In this document: one piece after another, positions 55,406-64,000 of the stretch
Numbering within the stretch: position 1 is the first letter of the stretch
Layout: the number at the start of each line of letters is the position of its first letter
Source: Sphingopyxis panaciterrulae
GTDB taxonomy: Bacteria > Pseudomonadota > Alphaproteobacteria > Sphingomonadales > Sphingomonadaceae
NCBI RefSeq assembly: GCF_014199295.1
Contig: NZ_JACIJH010000016.1
Location: forward strand, 1-64,000
DNA: 64,000 nucleotides
Reading direction: 5' to 3'
The notes under the pieces: model-generated
Told to the model about the DNA's origin: nothing
The model's database searches: none
What the model saw: the letters and a program-made list of their open reading frames with translations, nothing else
Translations under genes and position numbers: made by a program

Positions 55406-55605
55406 CAACCGCCTCCTACGAAATGCACGATTTCCAGCGCGTCGCCCTCGGCGAGCGCGACGTCGGCGAGGGTCGAGCGCGGCACGATCTCGCGATTGCG
55501 CTCGACCGCGACCTTCTTCACGTCGAGGCCGAGCGACGCGACGAGATCGGCGATGCTGCCGCTGCGTACCTGCCGTTCGTCGCCGTTGAGGATGATCGAA
55601 ACCAC
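55402..55605 (-). CDS. thiS: Sulphur carrier protein ThiS
   Basis: 67-residue ubiquitin-fold sulphur carrier. It begins with GTG at 55605 (AAGGG upstream) and reads [24 protein letters not shown] and [10 protein letters not shown] at the end. ThiS must end in Gly-Gly for activation; here a cysteine follows GGG, so either it is clipped or the terminal Cys is a lineage feature. The gene overlaps thiG by four bases. Confidence 0.85.
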   Translation of the reverse strand: MVSIILNGDERQVRSGSIADLVASLGLDVKKVAVERNREIVPRSTLADVALAEGDALEIVHFVGGGC

Positions 55606-55683
55606 CGCCGCTGCCCTTCTTTGCCTTTTGCCGTGCAGCCCATATAGGGGGAGCCCGCGCGCTAGCAACCGAAAGCCCCGCCT

Positions 55684-56124
55684 TTGTCCGAACTTCCCGT
55701 CATCTTCGTCCTCTCCGGCCCCAATCTCAACCTGCTCGGCACGCGCGAGCCCGAGATTTACGGGCACGACACGCTGGACGACATCCACGCGCGGCTCACC
55801 GACAAGGCGGCGACGCTCGGGCTTCGCATCGACTGCCGCCAGACCAATCACGAGGGCGCGCTGATCGACTGGCTGCACGAGGCGCATTTCGCGGGCGCGA
55901 AGGCGGTACTGCTCAACGGCGGCGGCTATACCCACACGTCGGTGGCGATCCACGACGCGATCAAGTCGATCCGGGTGCCGGTGATCGAGGTCCATCTGTC
56001 CGACCCGCAGACGCGCGAATCCTTTCGCCATCTGAGCTATATCGGCATGGCCGCGGCGGCACATTTTGCGGGCCATGGCGCCGACAGCTATATGCTGGCG
56101 CTGGACGCCGCCGCGCGTCTCTGA
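55684..56124 (+). CDS. aroQ: 3-dehydroquinate dehydratase, type II
   Basis: 146-residue shikimate-pathway enzyme that forms dodecamers. The active-site tyrosine and arginine are in [31 protein letters not shown] and [17 protein letters not shown] hold substrate contacts; [18 protein letters not shown] carries the catalytic His. It starts with TTG at 55684 with a poor ribosome site. Divergent from thiSG by 78 bases. Confidence 0.95.
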   Translation: MSELPVIFVLSGPNLNLLGTREPEIYGHDTLDDIHARLTDKAATLGLRIDCRQTNHEGALIDWLHEAHFAGAKAVLLNGGGYTHTSVAIHDAIKSIRVPVIEVHLSDPQTRESFRHLSYIGMAAAAHFAGHGADSYMLALDAAARL

Positions 56125-56203
56125 CAAGAGGGCGCCATCAGAACCGGGGTCCGGACGCCGCCGGCGATCGAACCGGGGCGCCATAACAACAGGATAGAAT
56201 CTC

Positions 56204-56683
56204 ATGGGTGACCATAAAGAGCAGGGCATCAACATCGATCCGGCTTTTGTCCGCGCGCTTGCCGAATTGCTCGACGACACGCAGCTTTCCGAAATCGAGG
56301 TCGAGGACGGCGACCGCAAGGTCCGCGTCGCGCGGACGCTGACCGCCGCGGCGCCCGTCGCCTTCGCTCCCGCCGCCGTGCCGGTCGCGGCGCCCGCTGC
56401 GGCAACCGCCGCGCCGGCCGCTTCCGTGGCGCCCGCCGCCGACCGCTTCGTCGACGCCGTCAAGTCGCCGATGGTCGGCACCGTCTATCTCGCCCCCGAA
56501 CCCGGCGCCGCCAATTTCGCGAGCGCCGGCGCCGCGGTGAAGGAAGGCGACACCATCCTCATCATCGAGGCGATGAAGGTGATGAACCCGATCACCGCGC
56601 CCAAGTCGGGCACGCTTCAGGCCGTGCATGTCGAGAACAGCCAGCCGGTCGAGTTCGACCAGCCGCTGTTCACCATCGGCTGA
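56204..56683 (+). CDS. accB: Acetyl-CoA carboxylase biotin carboxyl carrier protein
   Basis: 159 residues. N-terminal helix ([20 protein letters not shown]), an Ala/Pro linker in the middle and the biotinyl domain at the end, with the modified Lys in [29 protein letters not shown] starts the domain. It lies eight bases upstream of accC. Confidence 0.96.
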   Translation: MGDHKEQGINIDPAFVRALAELLDDTQLSEIEVEDGDRKVRVARTLTAAAPVAFAPAAVPVAAPAAATAAPAASVAPAADRFVDAVKSPMVGTVYLAPEPGAANFASAGAAVKEGDTILIIEAMKVMNPITAPKSGTLQAVHVENSQPVEFDQPLFTIG

Positions 56684-56691
56684 TCCAGCCC

Positions 56692-58053
56692 ATGAGCATC
56701 GAGAAACTGCTGATCGCCAACCGCGGCGAGATCGCGCTGCGCATCCACCGCGCCGCCCATGAAATGGGCATCAAGACCGTCGCGGTCCACTCGACCGCCG
56801 ACGCCGACGCGATGCACGTCCGCCTAGCTGACGAAGCGGTGTGCATCGGCCCGCCCGCCGCAAAGGACTCCTATCTCAACATCCCGGCGATCATTTCCGC
56901 CGCCGAGGTGACGGGCGCCGACGCGATCCACCCCGGCTATGGCTTCCTGTCCGAGAACGCCCGCTTTGCCGAGATCATCGAGGCGCACAACATCGTCTTC
57001 GTCGGCCCGAAGCCCGAGCATATCCGCACGATGGGCGACAAGGTCGAGGCCAAGCGCACCGCGGTCGAACTCGGCCTGCCGGTCGTCCCCGGCTCGCCCG
57101 GCGCGGTGACCTTCGGCGAGGAGACGCAGCGTCTGGCCGAAGAGATCGGCTATCCGGTGCTCATCAAGGCGGCCTCGGGCGGCGGCGGGCGCGGCATGAA
57201 GGTGGTGCCCGACGCCGAAGCGCTCGAAAGCCTGATGGGTCAGGCGTCGAGCGAGGCGGCGGCCGCCTTCGGCGATCCGACCGTCTATATGGAGAAATAT
57301 CTCGGCAACCCGCGCCACATCGAATTCCAGGTCTTCGGCGACGGCAACGGCAATGCCATCCATCTGGGCGAGCGCGACTGCTCGCTCCAGCGGCGGCACC
57401 AGAAAGTGCTCGAGGAAGCCCCCTCGCCCGTCATCTCGGCCGAGGAGCGCGCGCGAATGGGCGGCATCTGCGCCGAGGCCATGGCGAAGATGGGCTATCG
57501 CGGCGCCGGGACGATCGAGTTCCTGTGGGAAAACGGCGAATTCTTCTTCATCGAGATGAATACCCGCATCCAGGTCGAGCATCCGGTGACCGAGATGATC
57601 ACCGGCTTCGATCTCGTCCGCGAGCAGATCCGCATCGCCGACGGCCGCGGCCTGTCGGTCGCGCAGGAGGATCTGGAATTTCGCGGCCACGCGATGGAAT
57701 GCCGCATCAATGCCGAGGACCCGCGCAGCTTCCTGCCCTCGCCGGGCAAGGTCACCAGCTATCACGCCGCGGGCGGCATGCACGTCCGTGTCGATAGCGG
57801 CCTCTACGCCGGCTATGCGATCCCGCCCTATTACGACAGCATGATCGGCAAGCTGATCGTCTATGGCCGCACCCGCGAAAGCTGCATGATGCGGATGCGC
57901 CGCGCGCTGGAGGAAATGGTGGTCAGCGGCGTCAAGACCAACATTCCGCTCCATCAGGACCTGCTCGCCGCGCCCGACGTGATCCACGGCGACTATACGA
58001 TCAAGTGGCTGGAGGAATGGCTCGCCAGGCAGGAGGCCGGGGCGGAGGGCTGA
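56692..58053 (+). CDS. accC: Acetyl-CoA carboxylase biotin carboxylase subunit
   Basis: 453-residue ATP-grasp enzyme that carboxylates biotin on AccB. Typical blocks: [38 protein letters not shown], the glycine-rich [14 protein letters not shown], and [18 protein letters not shown]. Follows accB in the usual pair. Confidence 0.97.
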   Translation: MSIEKLLIANRGEIALRIHRAAHEMGIKTVAVHSTADADAMHVRLADEAVCIGPPAAKDSYLNIPAIISAAEVTGADAIHPGYGFLSENARFAEIIEAHNIVFVGPKPEHIRTMGDKVEAKRTAVELGLPVVPGSPGAVTFGEETQRLAEEIGYPVLIKAASGGGGRGMKVVPDAEALESLMGQASSEAAAAFGDPTVYMEKYLGNPRHIEFQVFGDGNGNAIHLGERDCSLQRRHQKVLEEAPSPVISAEERARMGGICAEAMAKMGYRGAGTIEFLWENGEFFFIEMNTRIQVEHPVTEMITGFDLVREQIRIADGRGLSVAQEDLEFRGHAMECRINAEDPRSFLPSPGKVTSYHAAGGMHVRVDSGLYAGYAIPPYYDSMIGKLIVYGRTRESCMMRMRRALEEMVVSGVKTNIPLHQDLLAAPDVIHGDYTIKWLEEWLARQEAGAEG

Positions 58054-58057
58054 CCTC

Positions 58058-58084
58058 TTCCCCCTCCCCTTCAGGGGAGAGGAC
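58058..58084. repeat. Short palindrome CTCCCCTTCAGGGGAG
   Basis: A compact inverted repeat after accC, the same core that closes the family D repeats at 50070 and 60967. Confidence 0.6.
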
Positions 58085-58122
58085 TCGGCCGGATTGCCTT
58101 CCACCCCCGCGAAATCTCGTCT

Positions 58123-59538
58123 ATGGCGAGGGACATGGCATATCTCTCCCCCCGCCTTGCGTCCGCCGCGGCGCTGCTCCTCCCGCTAACCCTCGCGGGC
58201 GCGCCTGCGCTCGCCCAGACCGCGCCGACCGACGTCAAGGAGGATTCGGTCGTCCTCCAGCCCGACAAGGTCGCCGACGACGCGCCCGTCGTCGAGACGC
58301 TGGCGCAGGCCAATCTGCCGAGCTGGAGCGAGGACAACGCCCGTGCGCTGCTGACCTTCATCCGGAATATCGGCGAGGAAGGGCTGTTCCCGAAGGATTA
58401 TGATCCGCAGGAGCTGCAGGCCGCGATCGACAGCGGCAACCAGATTCAGCTCGACAAGGTCGCGACCGACGCCTTCCTGCTGCTCGCGACCCATATGCGC
58501 GACGGCCGCACGCCGAATGCCGCGCGCAAACAGTGGTTCATGACCGACAGCGATTCCGACAGCACGCCGCTGATCCCGCTGCTCGACTATGCGCTGACCG
58601 CGAACGACGTGCCGATGACGCTGACCGGGCTCGATCCGGTACATCCGACCTTCGCCTTGCTCAAGTCCGCGCTCGCCACCGCGAAGACGCCCGCCGAAGA
58701 GAATGCGATCCGCGTCAACATGGAACGCTGGCGCTGGATGCCGCGCGACCTGGGCGAGGGCTATGTCGTCAGCAATGTTCCCGAATATCTGACCCGCGTG
58801 GTGCGGAACGGCACCGTCATCGCGACGCACAAGGCGGTGGTCGGCAAGGCTTCGACCCCGACGCCGCAGCTCAACCCGATGGCGACCGGCGTCATCGTCA
58901 ACCCGACCTGGACGCTGCCGCGCAGCATCATCAACGAGGGCATCGGCGCGACGATCGCGAACAACCCCGCCTCGGCGCGCCGCCAGGGCTATACCTGGAC
59001 CGGCAAGGGCAAGACGCTGTCGGTGGTGCAGCAGCCGGGGGCGAACAACGCGCTCGGCGTGATGAAGCTCGAAATGCTCAACCCGCACGCCATCTATCTG
59101 CACGACACGCCGTCGAAGGGCGCCTTCGCCGCGACGAAGCGCGCCTTCAGCCATGGCTGCATCCGCACCGAAAAGGCGCTGCACTTCTCCGGCCTGATGG
59201 CGGTGATGTTCGCGGGCGCGACCCCCGAGGAATTCGGCGAGGTCGTCGCGAGCGGCAAGACCAAGCGCTTCGAATTCACCCAGCCCTTCCCCGTCTATGT
59301 CGCCTATTGGACGATGGTGCCCGACGGCAAGGGCGGGCTGAAGAAGCTCGCCGACCTCTATGGCCGCGACGCCCCCGTCGTGGCGAGCTTTGCCGAGCCG
59401 GGCCGCCCGACCGCCGCGCTGATCGCTCCCGCCCCGCCGCCGGTCGTCCCGACCACGACGACCGCCACGCGCCAGCCCGCTCCGGCAGCGCCGGCCAGGC
59501 CGAGCGCGCAGGCGCCGGGGATGTCGGGGATTTATTGA
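58123..59538 (+). CDS. L,D-transpeptidase, YcbB-like
   Basis: 471 residues. Signal peptide about 1-32 (LTLAGAPALA). N-terminal region with TPR-like or scaffold segments (DARLLTFIRN-type helices), then the YkuD catalytic domain: GVIVNPTWTLPRSIINEGIG, LHDTPSKGAFAATKRAFSHG and the nucleophile Cys in SHGCIRTEKALHF. Forms 3-3 peptidoglycan cross-links in the periplasm. The ATG at 58123 is used; one four codons later is possible. The tail is Pro/Thr-rich. Confidence 0.88.
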   Translation: MARDMAYLSPRLASAAALLLPLTLAGAPALAQTAPTDVKEDSVVLQPDKVADDAPVVETLAQANLPSWSEDNARALLTFIRNIGEEGLFPKDYDPQELQAAIDSGNQIQLDKVATDAFLLLATHMRDGRTPNAARKQWFMTDSDSDSTPLIPLLDYALTANDVPMTLTGLDPVHPTFALLKSALATAKTPAEENAIRVNMERWRWMPRDLGEGYVVSNVPEYLTRVVRNGTVIATHKAVVGKASTPTPQLNPMATGVIVNPTWTLPRSIINEGIGATIANNPASARRQGYTWTGKGKTLSVVQQPGANNALGVMKLEMLNPHAIYLHDTPSKGAFAATKRAFSHGCIRTEKALHFSGLMAVMFAGATPEEFGEVVASGKTKRFEFTQPFPVYVAYWTMVPDGKGGLKKLADLYGRDAPVVASFAEPGRPTAALIAPAPPPVVPTTTTATRQPAPAAPARPSAQAPGMSGIY

Positions 59539-59572
59539 GGGACGTTCAGACCGAACGCCGCGCTCTCATTCT

Positions 59573-59674
59573 TCGTCACCCTGAACTTGTTTCAGGGTCC
59601 ATGGCCTGCCCTCGGATGACGCGGCGTTCGACCGGGAGTGCGGGTCATGGATGCTGAAACAGGTTCAGCATGAC
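59573..59674. repeat. Palindromic repeat, family E (CACCCTGAACTTGTTTCAGGG)
   Basis: CGTCACCCTGAACTTGTTTC and GCTGAAACAGGTTCAGCATG face each other, with GTCCATGG and CATGGATG nested inside. A close copy is at 63175-63278. It lies between convergent genes. Confidence 0.75.
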
Positions 59675-59704
59675 AATGAAATTTCAGGCTGGGCCAACCC
59701 TCGC

Positions 59705-60433
59705 CTAATCCGCCGTTCCCGGCATCTGCCCGCTCGTCGCCCCTGTGCGCACGAGCCCCTCGGTGCCCGGCACCGGCAACACGGGCTGCGGCGGCGGGGC
59801 GCTGAGCTTGTCGGCGAAGAGCAGGCGGCCGGGGCCGAGCTTGTAGAGGATCTGCGGCAGCAGCGCCTCGCCGAACACGAAGCAGCCCTCGCTGCGCCCG
59901 AGCTTGCCCTGCGTCGCGATCAGCGACGGGTCGGCATACCAGGCCCCATGGACGACGATCGCGCGCATGTCGGCATTGCTGTTGTCGGGGTCGAGCCCGA
60001 CCAGCCGCATCGACGACCCGTTGGCGCCCCAATAATAATCGCTGGTGCGATAGGCGCCGCGCGAGCTGGCGAGGCTGCCGGGGGCGTTCGAAAAATTCTT
60101 GAGCCAGCCGTCGTGCTGCCGGTCGGAGCCGCGACCATGGGTCACGGGATATAGGTCGATCGTCCCCGCGACCAGATCGACCAGCGCAAAGCGCGGGCGC
60201 CAGGACGGCAAGCCGAAATCGACGATGCCGACGCGGTCGGTCTGCGCGACATGATGGCTTTCGCGCGCCAATTGCGCGCGTGCGACAGACAGATAGTCGA
60301 CCGGCGGCGCCGCGGGCGCCCTGTCCATGATCCAGCCCGGCAACTGGGCACGCGCCGGAACCGCCGCCAGCGCCCCCGCGCCCGCCAGTCCGGTCAGTAT
60401 CGCCCTGCGATCGATTTCCGTCTTCACGTGCAA
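59705..60433 (-). CDS. Murein L,D-transpeptidase catalytic domain (YkuD_2) protein, Tat-type signal
   Basis: 242 residues. The N-terminus RRAILTGLAGAGALAAVPARA looks like a Tat signal. The catalytic block has HGRGSD, SNAPGSLASSRGAYRTSD and LGRSEGCFVF with the nucleophile Cys; IVVHGAWYAD supplies a His. This is the YkuD_2 family, distinct from the neighbouring YkuD enzyme. It converges on that gene, so two different L,D-transpeptidase types sit back to back. Confidence 0.85.
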   Translation of the reverse strand: MHVKTEIDRRAILTGLAGAGALAAVPARAQLPGWIMDRAPAAPPVDYLSVARAQLARESHHVAQTDRVGIVDFGLPSWRPRFALVDLVAGTIDLYPVTHGRGSDRQHDGWLKNFSNAPGSLASSRGAYRTSDYYWGANGSSMRLVGLDPDNSNADMRAIVVHGAWYADPSLIATQGKLGRSEGCFVFGEALLPQILYKLGPGRLLFADKLSAPPPQPVLPVPGTEGLVRTGATSGQMPGTAD

Positions 60434-60599
60434 CCCAAACCCCGCATGGCCGCCCTTTGACGGTCCCTCATCACGCGGGCATTAGCCGCAGCTTGCGCCC
60501 GGAAGGCAAGCGGCATCGTCTTCGTCATGCGGGCAGATGTGCCATAATCGCCATGAACAGCGGGTTTACGCCGCCGCCGCGCCGCGATAGAGCCGGGCC

Positions 60600-60944
60600 A
60601 TGAAGGCAATTATCTGGCACAATCCCGCCTGCGGCACCTCGCGCAAGACGCTCGCGATCCTCGAAGAGACGCCGGGCGTCGATGTCACCGTCGTCGAATA
60701 TCTGAAGACGCCCTATACGGCGGACAAGCTGCGCCAGCTTTTCGCGGACGCCGGCCTGACCGCCAAGGAGGCCCTGCGCCTGCGCGGCACCGACGCCGAA
60801 GAGCGCGGCCTCCCCGACGCGAGCGAGGATGCGATCATCGCCGCGATGGTCGACAATCCCGCCTATGTGAACCGCCCCTTCGTCGAGACCGACAAGGGCG
60901 TGCGCTACTGCCGCCCGCAGGATGTGGTGTGGGAGATTTTATAA
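60600..60944 (+). CDS. arsC: ArsC-family arsenate reductase
   Basis: 114-residue thioredoxin-fold protein. The catalytic cysteine is in IWHNPACGTSRKTLAIL and the arginine partner in NPAYVNRPFVET. It has the glutaredoxin-dependent ArsC layout, but no arsR, arsB or acr3 is nearby, so it may have another role, as in Spx/ArsC-like proteins. Confidence 0.88.
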   Translation: MKAIIWHNPACGTSRKTLAILEETPGVDVTVVEYLKTPYTADKLRQLFADAGLTAKEALRLRGTDAEERGLPDASEDAIIAAMVDNPAYVNRPFVETDKGVRYCRPQDVVWEIL

Positions 60945-60966
60945 GCTGCGCCTGAATCAACCAAAG

Positions 60967-61085
60967 CCCTCTCCCCTTCAGGGGAGAGGGTTGGGAGAGG
61001 GGGAGTCACGCACGCCGGCCCCTCTCAACTTCGGCTAGCGAGCAAGCTCGCAAGCCTGCGTATCTCTCCCCTGAAGGGGAGAGAG
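60967..61085. repeat. Compound repeat, family D, copy 2 (inverted)
   Basis: CTCTCCCCTTCAGGGGAGAG starts it; then CCCCTCTCAACTTCGGCTAG, CGAGCAAGCTCGCAAGCCTG and TCTCCCCTGAAGGGGAGAGA. The inner part is the inverse complement of 49968-50070 with few differences. Confidence 0.7.
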
Positions 61086-61108
61086 CAGATTTGCTCGCGA
61101 TATTTATC

Positions 61109-62218
61109 CTACCCCGCCGAAATCCGTCCGCCCGCGATCCGATAGCGCGTCACCGGCCCGGGCATGGCGTCGAACAGCGCCGCCTCGGTCCCGGTCAGCC
61201 ACGCCTGCCCGCCCTGCCCCGCGAGCCGTTCGTAGAGCGCGGCGCGGCGCGAGGGGTCGAGGTGCGCGGCGACCTCGTCGAGCAGCAGCACCGGCCGCGC
61301 CCCGCGCGCCCGCGCGACGCAATCGCTGTGCGCGAGGATCAGCGACAGCAGCATCGCCTTCTGCTCGCCGGTCGAGCAACGCGCCGCCGCGCGGCCGCTT
61401 GCGGCATGAATGGCGGAGAGGTCGTCGCGGTGCGGTCCCGCGGTCGCGCGGCCAGCCGCCGCGTCGATCCGCCGCCGCCCGGCGAACAGCGCTCGCAGGG
61501 CATCGACGGTCCACGGCGCCGTGCGCGGCGCGCCTTCGGCATCGATCAGGGTCAGCAGCGGCCGCGCAAAGGGCGCACCGGGCTGCGCCGCCAGCTCGGC
61601 CGAGAGCGCCGCCAGGGTCGACAGCCGCGCCGCGTCGATCGCCGTGCCATGCTCGGCAAGCTGCGCCTCGAGGCTCGCCAGCCATTGCGGGTCGGCGCCC
61701 GGCTGGCCCGCCAGCAGCTTCCCGCGCGCGCGCAGCGCCGCCTCATAGCGATTGCCGTGCTGCGCGTGCCGCGGGTCGAGCGCGAGGACGAGCCGATCGA
61801 GGAAGCGCCGCCGGTTCCCCGCGCTCTCGACGAACAGCCGGTCCATCGCCGGGGTCAGCCACAGCACCGCCAGCCAGTCGCCGAGCGCGGTTGTCGCCGC
61901 GGGACTGCCGTTGATCCGTACCAGCCGCCGCCCCGGATGCGCGGGCTCGATCCCGGTGCCGAGCGCGACCGGGGCCAGCCCCTCGCCGGCCAGCACCTCC
62001 GCGAATACCGCAAAGCCGCCGCTCGCACCGTCGCGCACCATCTCGGCCAGCGGCGCGCGGCGCAGCCCGCGCCCCGGCGCAAGCAGCGAGATCGCCTCCA
62101 ATATATTGGTCTTGCCGGCGCCATTGTCGCCGTGGAGCGCGACGAGCCCCGGCCCGGCGCCCAGATCCACGCCGGCATGATTGCGAAAATCGGTCAGCGA
62201 GAGGCGGATCAGCGTCAT
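61109..62218 (-). CDS. recF: DNA replication and repair protein RecF
   Basis: 369-residue SMC-like ATPase that loads RecA at gaps. Walker [20 protein letters not shown]; start [19 protein letters not shown]; signature [15 protein letters not shown]; Walker [22 protein letters not shown]. It is not next to dnaA, dnaN or gyrB here, as in many alphaproteobacteria. Confidence 0.95.
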   Translation of the reverse strand: MTLIRLSLTDFRNHAGVDLGAGPGLVALHGDNGAGKTNILEAISLLAPGRGLRRAPLAEMVRDGASGGFAVFAEVLAGEGLAPVALGTGIEPAHPGRRLVRINGSPAATTALGDWLAVLWLTPAMDRLFVESAGNRRRFLDRLVLALDPRHAQHGNRYEAALRARGKLLAGQPGADPQWLASLEAQLAEHGTAIDAARLSTLAALSAELAAQPGAPFARPLLTLIDAEGAPRTAPWTVDALRALFAGRRRIDAAAGRATAGPHRDDLSAIHAASGRAAARCSTGEQKAMLLSLILAHSDCVARARGARPVLLLDEVAAHLDPSRRAALYERLAGQGGQAWLTGTEAALFDAMPGPVTRYRIAGGRISAG

Positions 62219-62261
62219 CGGTTTTTCGCGTAGGATATTTCCAACGCCAAGGGAAACGCCT

Positions 62262-62362
62262 CTTCTCCCCTCCCGCTTGCGGGAGGGGCCGGGGGAGGGC
62301 CTGTTCCGGCGCCGCGCTCAATCTCGACATGCCCTCCCCTAACCCCTCCCGCAAACGGGAGG
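62262..62362. repeat. Facing CTCCCGCTTGCGGGAG-type palindromes
   Basis: CTCCCGCTTGCGGGAGGGGC and CCTCCCGCAAACGGGAGGGG flank about 60 bases between recF and the sigma-54 promoter region. Confidence 0.6.
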
Positions 62363-62370
62363 GGGATAAA

Positions 62371-62387
62371 GTGCGAAAACTTCGCAC
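62371..62387. promoter_or_regulatory. Possible enhancer-binding site (GTGCGAA-AAC-TTCGCAC)
   Basis: Perfect 7-base inverted repeat about 95-110 bases upstream of the sigma-54 promoter, the usual distance for an enhancer-binding activator such as PspF. An AT-rich stretch with T runs lies between them. Site role is inferred. Confidence 0.5.
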
Positions 62388-62479
62388 GGGTGGCATTTTT
62401 TGCCATTATTGCGTATTTTTTGCGTTGAAACTTTATTCCATCCCTCAAAAAACCGCACTTAACCGCCAATGAATGAATT

Positions 62480-62495
62480 TGGCACGCCCCCTGCA
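62480..62495 (+). promoter_or_regulatory. Sigma-54 promoter
   Basis: TGGCACG-CCCC-CTGCA matches the consensus TGGCACG-N4-TTGCW except for one base, with exact GG to GC spacing (62481-62482 and 62493-62494). Transcription should begin near 62506, ahead of the small gene at 62550. Confidence 0.75.
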
Positions 62496-62549
62496 TAACA
62501 ACAGGCATCCACCGGATGGTCCGGATGGGAGGAAGGAAGGACATTCATC

Positions 62550-62678
62550 ATGGCTCAGTTCAACACCGAATCGCTCAAGAGCTACGCCGTCGCCGCGCTG
62601 GCTTCGCTCTATTGCTCGCTCATGTTCCTCGCCGCCGTCGGCCCGACGGGTGCGGAACTCGGCCGTCTGGTCATCTGA
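62550..62678 (+). CDS. 42-residue membrane protein
   Basis: Begins MAQFNTESLKSYAVAALASL and ends GAELGRLVI. One hydrophobic helix (about residues 12-31). AAGGA lies 11 bases ahead of the ATG. First gene behind the sigma-54 promoter and 61 bases upstream of the PspC-domain gene. No known family; it takes the place where pspA or pspB would stand. Coding status rests on the ribosome site, the promoter and the helix. Confidence 0.7.
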   Translation: MAQFNTESLKSYAVAALASLYCSLMFLAAVGPTGAELGRLVI

Positions 62679-62739
62679 CCGGCGGCCGGCTGCCCTACCT
62701 TGTGAAGCCGGCCTTCGGGCCGGGATGGAAAGGAAAAAG

Positions 62740-62919
62740 ATGAAACAGGGTTTTCGCAAGAATCGTCGCGATGGCATGGTCTTCGGCGTTTGCGCCGGCA
62801 TGGCCGACCACTTCGGCTTCGACGTCTTGTGGACGCGCGTCGCCTTCGTGGCGCTGACTTTGCTCGGCTTCGGCCTGCCGCTGCTGCTCTATCTCACGGT
62901 TGCGATCCTCGCGCCCTAG
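62740..62919 (+). CDS. PspC-domain protein
   Basis: 59 residues: FRKNRRDGMVFGVCAGMADH leads into one membrane segment (VAFVALTLLGFGLPLLLYLT) ending VAILAP. This is the minimal PspC domain of the phage-shock system, without the leucine zipper of E. coli PspC. AAAGGA precedes the ATG at 62740; an ATG five codons upstream is possible. A strong terminator follows. Confidence 0.88.
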   Translation: MKQGFRKNRRDGMVFGVCAGMADHFGFDVLWTRVAFVALTLLGFGLPLLLYLTVAILAP

Positions 62920-62982
62920 CAGCACCGGGCCGGCAGCCTTCCAGGCGCAGTCGCACCGGCCCGCACATTTCCACAGACCAAG

Positions 62983-63010
62983 GGCCCGCCGGTCTCCGGC
63001 GGGCCTTTTT
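62983..63010 (+). terminator. Intrinsic terminator after the PspC gene
   Basis: Perfect 10-base stem GGCCCGCCGG / CCGGCGGGCC with a TCT loop, followed by five T residues. Confidence 0.9.
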
Positions 63011-63046
63011 ACGTGCGGGGAGATCGAAAACCGGCGTATATTTCAT

Positions 63047-63136
63047 CGTCACCCCGGACCTGATCCGGGTCCCGCTGGATACCGAAACCGGCCGATGCCT
63101 CGAAAAACGGGCCCCCGGATCAGGTCCGGGATGACG
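63047..63136. repeat. Palindromic repeat, family B variant
   Basis: CACCCCGGACCTGATCCGGG and CCCGGATCAGGTCCGGGATG as facing arms about 50 bases apart. Confidence 0.7.
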
Positions 63137-63174
63137 AAGGTCGGAAATCGACCGGAAGGCGACGTTTCCATCAT

Positions 63175-63278
63175 CGTCACCCTGAACTTGTTTCAGGGTC
63201 CATGGCCTGCCGTTTCCTTCGGCGCAGCGCAGGGTGAGAGGTCCGGCCATGGATGCTGAAACAAGTTCAGCATGACGA
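63175..63278. repeat. Palindromic repeat, family E
   Basis: CGTCACCCTGAACTTGTTTC and GCTGAAACAAGTTCAGCATG as facing arms, nearly the same as 59573-59674, including the nested GTCCATGG and CATGGATG. Confidence 0.75.
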
Positions 63279-63309
63279 GGCCGCGAGGCAGTTTCCCACC
63301 CCAAAACCG

Positions 63310-63348
63310 TCAAAAGAAAAAGCCCCGCCGGATCGCTCCGGCGGGGCT
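63310..63348 (-). terminator. Intrinsic terminator of rpoC
   Basis: Eleven-base stem AGCCCCGCCGG / CCGGCGGGGCT at 63321-63331 and 63338-63348, followed on the minus strand by TTTTTCTTTT. It lies 37 bases beyond the rpoC stop. Confidence 0.9.
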
Positions 63349-63385
63349 CTGTCTTTCCCGTCGACCCATCAGGTCGGCGCGAGGC

Positions 63386-64000
<615 letters not shown>

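Noticed and set aside
55606..55683. TPP riboswitch ahead of thiSG
   Set aside because: Only 78 bases separate thiS from aroQ and no conserved TPP aptamer segments are visible.
60600..60944. Arsenic resistance operon
   Set aside because: The arsC-like gene stands alone with no arsR, efflux pump or arsH around it.

Overview
The window is a stretch of an alphaproteobacterial chromosome, most likely from a sphingomonad and plausibly Sphingopyxis or a close relative. The grounds are high GC, a large TonB-dependent receptor, class I lysyl-tRNA synthetase, the rpmF-plsX-fabH-ihfA-merR order, gatCAB, and many short palindromic intergenic repeats. Genus is an inference from gene content; no alignment was run.

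Positions 1-11.8 kb look like an accessory catabolic island next to a tRNA-Tyr gene. It holds, in order: a class III (glutathione-dependent formaldehyde) alcohol dehydrogenase cut by the window edge, an AAHS-type MFS transporter, a TonB-dependent receptor, two overlapping LigB-type extradiol dioxygenase genes (one without the usual iron-ligand and base histidines), a Rieske ring-hydroxylating oxygenase alpha/beta pair, and a MarR regulator. A palindrome CATAA-N-TTATG (one copy with a single mismatch) recurs at three control regions of this cluster and is the best candidate operator. Beyond it lie the C-terminal remnant of an integrase, an internally deleted IS3-type element, and an intact P4-type tyrosine integrase preceded by an array of short repeats. 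The integrase start faces the 3' end of tRNA-Tyr.

From 11.8 kb to the right edge the content is core genome. 11.8-28 kb: rlmB, a [2Fe-2S] ferredoxin, an AlkA-like glycosylase, trigger factor with a His-rich and Lys/Ala/Pro-rich tail, tRNA-Leu, an exported amidohydrolase, gatCAB, ruvX, pyrB and a pseudo-dihydroorotase. 28-34 kb: a ParA-like ATPase, a ribbon-helix-helix-like protein, a TPR-SPOR lipoprotein, RlpA and DUF2200 in one apparent operon, with a second SPOR protein divergent from it. 34-48 kb: lysK, a DinG/XPD-type helicase, the rpmF-plsX-fabH-ihfA-merR block, a glyoxalase-II-like hydrolase, ygfZ and the catalytic pyrC. 48-62 kb: transporters and small envelope proteins, a Crp/Fnr regulator divergent from a DUF1254 gene, thiSG, aroQ, accBC, two kinds of L,D-transpeptidase, arsC and recF. 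The right end has a near-consensus sigma-54 promoter driving a 42-residue membrane protein and a PspC-domain protein, then the 3' end of rpoC with its terminator.

At least five families of intergenic palindromes recur across the core part and are listed as repeats. The items most worth a second look are the sigma-54/PspC module, the degenerate LigB partner with its shared operator, and the ParA/RHH/SPOR/RlpA operon. No CRISPR array, rRNA gene or recognisable riboswitch was seen.
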